From positions 1 to 64,000 of the forward strand of contig CALWNE010000048.1 in assembly GCA_944382705.1 (NCBI GenBank): a stretch of DNA of 64,000 nt, read 5' to 3'. Under the pieces are notes generated by a model. That model did not search any database. It was not told the DNA's origin and saw only the letters and a list, made by a program, of their open reading frames with translations. Each line of letters starts with the position of its first letter. The stretch's first letter is position 1. Source of the stretch: an uncultured Allofournierella sp. Lineage in GTDB: Bacteria; Bacillota; Clostridia; Oscillospirales; Ruminococcaceae. The translations under genes and the position numbers were made by a program. Positions 59,490 through 64,000 of the stretch are shown here, one piece after another.

Positions 59490-60701
59490 ATGGAACACAA
59501 TTTTAAAATCGTTACCTATCCCCACCAGGCTGTGCCCGCTACCGACCTGTCCGCTTTCAGCGAGCAGGAGGCTGCCAAGGCCCATGGCTTCCACTCCAGC
59601 TTTGATGTGTACAGCGAAACTCCTCTCACCAACCTGCCTGGCCTGGCCAAGGCTCTGGGCGTGAAGGAAGTACGCATCAAGGACGAGAGCTACCGTTTTG
59701 GCCTGAACGCCTTCAAGGTACTGGGCGGCAGCTACGCTCTGGGCCGTTACATTGCCCAGAAGCTGGGTGAGGACATCGCCGATATGCCCGCCAGCCGCAT
59801 CCTCTCTGAGGAAGTGAAGGCAAAGCTGGGCGATGTAACCTTTGTTACCGCTACCGACGGCAACCACGGCCGTGGTGTGGCCTGGACTGCAAACCGCCTG
59901 GGCCAGCACTCTGTGGTTTATATGCCCAAGGGCAGCGCACAGGAGCGTTTGGACAACATCCGTGCCGAAGGCGCCGATGCCTCCATCACCGACCTGAACT
60001 ACGACGAGGCCGTTCGTCTGGCCAACAGCCAGGCCGAAGAAAAAGGCTGGGTTATGGTGCAGGACACCGCTTGGGAAGGCTACACCGACATTCCCCTGTG
60101 GATTATGCAGGGCTACACCACCATGGGTTACGAAATTGTAAAGCAGCTGGAGGCTCAGGGTGCCGAAAAGCCCACCCACCTGTTCCTGCAGGCTGGCGTA
60201 GGCAGCATGGCTGGTGCCATGGCCGGTTTCTTTGCCAGCTACTACGGCGAGGACCGTCCCTTCATCACCGTTGTGGAGCCCAACAAGGCTGACTGCGTAT
60301 TCCGCACCGCCGAAGCTGCCGACGGCAAGCTGCACTTTGTAACCGGCGACATGAACACCATCATGGCTGGTCTGGCCTGCGGCGAGCCCTGCACCATCGG
60401 CTGGGAAGTGCTGAAGAACTGCGCCGACGCCTTCATCAGCTGCCCCGACTACGCTGCCGCTGACGGTATGCGCATCCTGGCTGCTCCTGTGGACGGCGAC
60501 ACCCCCGTTGTATCCGGCGAAAGCGGCGCTGCCACCACCGGCTGCGTGGCCAACATCCTGCTGCGTGAGGAGCTGGCTGAGCTGAAGGAGAAGCTGCATC
60601 TGGACGAGAACAGCCGCATCCTGTTCATCAGCACTGAGGGTGACACCGATAAGGAAAACTACCGCAATGTAGTTTGGGGCGGCAAGTACAGCAACCTGTA
60701 A
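59490..60701 (+). CDS. ygeX: 2,3-diaminopropionate ammonia-lyase
   Basis: The 403-residue fold-type II PLP enzyme (DpaL) converts 2,3-diaminopropionate to pyruvate and two ammonia. The PLP lysine is Lys76 in LNAFKVLGGSYAL; TATDGNHGRGVAWTA (~118-132) and QAGVGSMAGAMAGFF (~235, the phosphate-binding glycines) are typical. In the purine pathway this step releases pyruvate for energy, which ties urate breakdown to central metabolism. AAGGAG is upstream of ATG 59490. A 240-nt gap with a stable hairpin follows before ygeY. Confidence 0.94.
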   Translation: MEHNFKIVTYPHQAVPATDLSAFSEQEAAKAHGFHSSFDVYSETPLTNLPGLAKALGVKEVRIKDESYRFGLNAFKVLGGSYALGRYIAQKLGEDIADMPASRILSEEVKAKLGDVTFVTATDGNHGRGVAWTANRLGQHSVVYMPKGSAQERLDNIRAEGADASITDLNYDEAVRLANSQAEEKGWVMVQDTAWEGYTDIPLWIMQGYTTMGYEIVKQLEAQGAEKPTHLFLQAGVGSMAGAMAGFFASYYGEDRPFITVVEPNKADCVFRTAEAADGKLHFVTGDMNTIMAGLACGEPCTIGWEVLKNCADAFISCPDYAAADGMRILAAPVDGDTPVVSGESGAATTGCVANILLREELAELKEKLHLDENSRILFISTEGDTDKENYRNVVWGGKYSNL

Positions 60702-60795
60702 TTTCCTTTTGTGAACCCCACCGGGTTGGCATCCTCCTTCCAATACGGGCGGCTTTTGCCGCTGCCTGCCAAGCCGGTGTGTTTCTTTTGGGCTT

Positions 60796-60831
60796 GCGGT
60801 TCTGGCCCCCTCCTGTCAGAGCCAGAACCGC
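60796..60831 (+). other. Hairpin in the ygeX-ygeY gap
   Basis: GCGGTTCTGGC (60796-60806) pairs perfectly with GCCAGAACCGC (60821-60831). A T-rich run starts only about 15 nt later, so it is a weak terminator or a 3' stability element. The rest of the 240-nt gap holds no gene; an additional promoter for ygeY was not convincing. Confidence 0.55.
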
Positions 60832-60942
60832 GCGCCCAATCACCTTTTCTTTTTTACTTATGGTATCCTGCGGGCAGATGCTCGCTTCATACAGCATTCA
60901 TTGATTTATTCTTGTATTCAAGGATTCAGGAGGATACGAACT

Positions 60943-62127
60943 ATGCTTAATCAGGAACAGCAGAACAATGTAGTGGCCCTGTGCCAGAAACTCATCCAGT
61001 CCCCCAGCTACAGCGGCCACGAGGATGGCGTTGTTGCCCGTTTGAAGGAGTTCTTCGAGGCCAACGGCTTTGACAGCGTCCATGTGGACAAATACGGCAA
61101 TGTTATCGGCTGCATTAAGGGCAACCGTCCCGGCCCCCGCATCCAGTTTGACGGTCACATCGACACCGTGCCCGTGGGCGATGCTTCCCAGTGGGATTAC
61201 GATCCCTTCGGCGCCGAAATTGCAGACGGCAAGATTTACGGCCGCGGCACCTCCGACATGAAGGGCGCTGTTGCTGCCATGGCTTGCGCTGCTGCCAACT
61301 ACGCCAAGGAGACCAACAAGGACTTTGCCGGTGAAATCTATGTGGCCGGTGTTGTGCATGAGGAGTGCTTTGAAGGCGTTGCTGCCCGTGAAATCAGCGC
61401 TTATGTAAAGCCCGACTATGTGGTAATTGGTGAGGCCAGCCAGCTGAACCTGAAAATCGGCCAGCGCGGCCGTGCCGAAATCGTTGTTGAAACCTTCGGC
61501 AAGCCCTGCCACAGCGCCAACCCCGAAAAGGGCATCAACGCTGTTTACAAGATGGCCAAGGTCATCGAGGCAATCCGTACTCTGGAGCCCACCCATCACC
61601 CCGTGCTGGGCGACGGCATCCTGGAGCTGACCGACATTAAGTCTGCTCCCTACCCCGGTGCTTCCGTTGTGCCTGAGTACTGCCGTGCTACCTACGACCG
61701 CCGCCTGCTGGTAAACGAGACCAAGGAGAGCGTGCTGGCTCCCATCAACGAGCTGCTGGAGAAGCTGATGGCCGAGGATCCCGAGCTGAAGGTGAAGGCA
61801 AGCTACGCTGTTGGCAAGGAAATGTGCCACACCGGCAACGAAATCGAGGGCGAGCGCTTCTTCCCCGGCTGGCTGTACGACGAGAACGACCAGTTCGTTC
61901 AGGATGTGTACAAGGAGCTGAAGTCCATGGGCTACGATCCCACCATCACCCAGTACAACTTCTGCACCAACGGCAGCCACTATGCCGGTGAGGCTGGCAT
62001 CAAGACCTTCGGCCTTGGACCCAGCCGTGAGAACCTGGCTCACACCATCAACGAGTACATCGAAATCGACCAGCTGGTCAAGGTTACCGATTGCTACATG
62101 GGCGTGATGAAGGCTCTGCTGAAATAA
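60943..62127 (+). CDS. ygeY: YgeY, M20-family hydrolase
   Basis: The 394-residue M20/ArgE-DapE metallohydrolase has metal motif DGHIDTVPVGD (His72, Asp74), GRGTSDMKG (~103, bridging Asp) and HEECFEG (~140, catalytic Glu pair). It is known as the selenium metabolism-linked hydrolase YgeY, and in the purine set is thought to cleave an acyl/ureido-diaminopropionate type intermediate to feed YgeX. Start ATG 60943 follows AGGAGG. It is separated from ygeX by 240 nt, so it might also have its own control. Confidence 0.92.
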   Translation: MLNQEQQNNVVALCQKLIQSPSYSGHEDGVVARLKEFFEANGFDSVHVDKYGNVIGCIKGNRPGPRIQFDGHIDTVPVGDASQWDYDPFGAEIADGKIYGRGTSDMKGAVAAMACAAANYAKETNKDFAGEIYVAGVVHEECFEGVAAREISAYVKPDYVVIGEASQLNLKIGQRGRAEIVVETFGKPCHSANPEKGINAVYKMAKVIEAIRTLEPTHHPVLGDGILELTDIKSAPYPGASVVPEYCRATYDRRLLVNETKESVLAPINELLEKLMAEDPELKVKASYAVGKEMCHTGNEIEGERFFPGWLYDENDQFVQDVYKELKSMGYDPTITQYNFCTNGSHYAGEAGIKTFGLGPSRENLAHTINEYIEIDQLVKVTDCYMGVMKALLK

Positions 62128-62139
62128 TCCATTCCTGTG

Positions 62140-62184
62140 GGCTCGCCGTCCCGCTTCCATCTGGGGCGGACGGCGGGCTTTATT
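62140..62184 (+). terminator. Hairpin between ygeY and the D-aminoacylase gene
   Basis: CGCCGTCC (62144-62151) pairs with GGACGGCG (62168-62175), extended by G-U pairs to 12 bp, followed by TTTATT. A partial terminator that could lower expression of the last gene. Confidence 0.55.
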
Positions 62185-62233
62185 GGATTTTTGCACCTGT
62201 ATGGGTGCAGCAAAAGAAAGGATCGGAACAAAC

Positions 62234-63829
62234 ATGGCAACTATGCTCATTCAAAACGGCCGGGTCATTGACGGCACCGGCGCTCCCAGCGTACAGGCGG
62301 ACATTCTGGTGCAGGATGGCCGCATCCAGGCCATTGGTCAGGGTCTGAATGTACAGGCCGACCAGGTCATTGATGCCACCGGCCTTACCGTAGCCCCCGG
62401 CTTTATCGACACCCACAGCCACAGCGACCTGGATGTGCTGCTGCGTCCCCAGGTGCTGCCCAAGGTTATGCAGGGTATTACCACCGAACTGCTGGGCCAG
62501 GACGGTGTTTCCATGGCTCCGCTGCCGGTGCAGTACATCAGCTCCTGGCGTAAAAACCTGGCGGGCCTGGATGGCGACACCGACCAAATCGACTGGACCT
62601 TTGAAACCACCGACAACTACCTGAAGATGATCGAGAAGGCCACCCCCGGCCTGAACGAGATGTACCTGGTGCCCCACGGCAACATCCGCATGGAGGCCAT
62701 GGGGCTGGACAACCGGCTGCCCACCGAGGAAGAAATCGAAAAGATGAAGGCCATCACCCGCCGTGAGATGGAGGCAGGTGCCATGGGCCTTTCCACCGGT
62801 TTGATTTACATTCCCTGCGCCTACTCCGAAAGCCGGGAAATCATTGAGATGTGCAAGGTGGTTGCAGAGTACGACGGCGTATTCGTCATTCACCAGCGCA
62901 GCGAGGCCGACACCATTCTGGAAAGCATGGAGGAGGTTATCGAGATTGGCCGCAAATCTGGCGTAAAGGTACACTGGAGCCACTTCAAGGTCTGCGGCAA
63001 GCAGAACTGGGATAAGGTGGACGGCGTTCTGGAACTGCTGGATAAGGCCAAGCAGGAGGGTATTACCGTAAGCTTTGACCAGTACCCCTATGTGGCTGGC
63101 AGCACCATGATGGGTGCTATCCTGCCCCCCTGGGTGCACGACGGCGGCACGGACAAGGCCGTGGCCCGTCTGGCAGACCACGAACTGCGCAAAAAGATGG
63201 TGGAGGACATGGAGAACGGCATCCCCGGCTGGGATAACTTCGTGAGCTTTGCCGGCTTTGAAAACATCTATGTAACCAGCGTTAAAACCGAAAAGAACGC
63301 CGACGCTGTGGGCCTTTCCATCGTGGAGCTGGCCGAAAAGCGTGGTGTAGACCCCTACACCGCCGCCTTTGACCTGCTGATGGAGGAAGAAAACGCCGTT
63401 GGCATGGTGGACTTCTACGGCACCGAGGAGCATGTAAAGCGCTTTATGATGCGCCCCGAGATGAACGCCTGCACCGACGGTCTGCTCTGCCCCGGCAAGC
63501 CTCACCCCCGTCTGTACGGCAGCTTCCCCCGTATTCTGGGCAAGTATGTGCGCCAGGAGCAGCTGATGAGCCTGGAAACTGCTGTGTACAAGATGACCGG
63601 CAAGCCCGCCAATGTGCTGGGCCTGAAGGAGCGGGGCACCCTGAAAGAGGGCAACTGGGCCGACATTACTATTTTTGATGCGGACACCATTCTGGACCAG
63701 GGCACCTTTACCGACCCCATCCAGTTCCCCACCGGCATTGCCTATGTGATTGTAAACGGTCAGGTGGCTGTGGACCACGGCAAGCACACCGGTGCTCTGG
63801 CTGGTCAGGTTATCCGCCACGGCCGCTAA
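62234..63829 (+). CDS. D-aminoacylase / N-acyl-D-amino-acid deacylase-like amidohydrolase
   Basis: The 531-residue enzyme has the amidohydrolase metal motif FIDTHSHSDLD (His61, His63), GITTELLGQDGVS (~83-95), HQRSEAD (~220), VHWSHFKVCG (~245) and the C-terminal composite-sheet return (LKEGNWADITIFDADTI). This matches the D-aminoacylase subgroup, which removes acyl or carbamoyl groups from amino acids using one or two zinc ions. It is not part of the E. coli purine set I know, so its role beside ygeY may be an alternative deacylation step. ATG 62234 follows AAAGGA at a rather long spacing. Confidence 0.85.
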   Translation: MATMLIQNGRVIDGTGAPSVQADILVQDGRIQAIGQGLNVQADQVIDATGLTVAPGFIDTHSHSDLDVLLRPQVLPKVMQGITTELLGQDGVSMAPLPVQYISSWRKNLAGLDGDTDQIDWTFETTDNYLKMIEKATPGLNEMYLVPHGNIRMEAMGLDNRLPTEEEIEKMKAITRREMEAGAMGLSTGLIYIPCAYSESREIIEMCKVVAEYDGVFVIHQRSEADTILESMEEVIEIGRKSGVKVHWSHFKVCGKQNWDKVDGVLELLDKAKQEGITVSFDQYPYVAGSTMMGAILPPWVHDGGTDKAVARLADHELRKKMVEDMENGIPGWDNFVSFAGFENIYVTSVKTEKNADAVGLSIVELAEKRGVDPYTAAFDLLMEEENAVGMVDFYGTEEHVKRFMMRPEMNACTDGLLCPGKPHPRLYGSFPRILGKYVRQEQLMSLETAVYKMTGKPANVLGLKERGTLKEGNWADITIFDADTILDQGTFTDPIQFPTGIAYVIVNGQVAVDHGKHTGALAGQVIRHGR

Positions 63830-63866
63830 TTCCTCATTCTCTCTTGCATGATTGCTCTCGTATAGA

Positions 63867-63902
63867 AAAAACCCTGGAGCCAAAAGCTCCAGGGTTTTTT
63901 TG
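63867..63902 (+). terminator. Terminator of the purine catabolism cluster
   Basis: AACCCTGGAGC pairs with GCTCCAGGGTT (loop CAAAA), with A-run and T-run on both sides; also usable by the converging gene at the window edge. Confidence 0.93.
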
Positions 63903-63941
63903 TCCTTGTTTATCCCGCCGAAATCGGCCCGGCTGGGCGGT

Positions 63942-64000
63942 TTACACCAGCCGATGGCCGTACCGGCGCAGGATGGCCTCCAGCACGCCCCCTGCAATGG
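63942..64000 (-). CDS. C-terminal end of an unidentified protein, truncated by window edge
   Basis: On the minus strand the last 19 codons before TAA (63942-63944) read IAGGVLEAILRRYGHRLV preceded by at least one more residue partly outside. The helix-like amphipathic end and the position after a bidirectional terminator suggest a real converging gene. Too little is visible to name it. Confidence 0.4.
   Translation of the reverse strand, partial: IAGGVLEAILRRYGHRLV

Noticed and set aside
1..64000. CRISPR arrays, insertion sequences, prophage or integrase genes
   Set aside because: No direct-repeat arrays, transposase or integrase motifs were seen on either strand.

Overview
The window looks like chromosome from a high-GC, obligately anaerobic Firmicute of the Oscillospiraceae/Ruminococcaceae type (Faecalibacterium, Gemmiger, Subdoligranulum and relatives). 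The evidence is Gram-positive promoters and Shine-Dalgarno sites, a T-box leader, a CIRCE element, a CotF-type coat protein, MetA/MetY of the acetyl-homoserine type, a clostridial IMP cyclohydrolase and selenium/molybdenum-linked purine catabolism. I cannot name the species. I see no prophage, insertion sequence, CRISPR array, rRNA or replication origin.

Layout. 1-297: tRNA operon (Pro, Gly, Val, Phe) on the minus strand. 463-3695: DUF1622 membrane protein, thioredoxin/thioredoxin reductase pair, CotF-like protein, HD hydrolase. 3799-8989: ABC exporter whose permease carries a ~400-residue coiled coil, divergent from a TetR regulator with a palindromic operator between them. 9138-20996: minus-strand purine biosynthesis operon purE-C-M-N-IMP cyclohydrolase-AICAR transformylase-(internal terminator)-D-L-B, preceded by a leader with a small ORF overlapping a terminator. 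21103-23691: YbaK deacylase, then DAHP synthase behind a Phe/Tyr-rich leader peptide and attenuator, then a DUF3783 protein. 23805-27716: repeat-containing lipoprotein, polytopic glycosyltransferase-like protein, ApbE flavinyltransferase. 27785-30971: TrpXYZ-type ABC importer under a Trp-specifier T-box. 31181-36955: trigger-factor-like lipoprotein, glmS, metY-metA. 37021-45391: FUSC protein, aldehyde dehydrogenase, CIRCE-controlled clpB, MATE exporter, a small unknown protein.

45628-63902 is the most notable part. A modE-like/mocA/LytTR regulator/GHKL kinase operon is followed by a large, apparently co-directional cluster: ssnA, ygfK, hydantoinase, an FeS-molybdenum hydroxylase of the XdhD type, an NCS2 purine permease, diaminopropionate ammonia-lyase (ygeX), ygeY and a D-aminoacylase-like amidohydrolase. 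This matches the gene set linked in gut anaerobes to anaerobic uric acid/purine breakdown. The cluster starts with a ~290-nt structured leader containing two terminator-like hairpins, a good candidate for an unrecognised riboswitch or attenuator. Purine synthesis and purine catabolism genes therefore lie in the same window, each behind its own attenuator-like leader.

All functional calls come from reading sequence and family knowledge. No searches or folding calculations were run.
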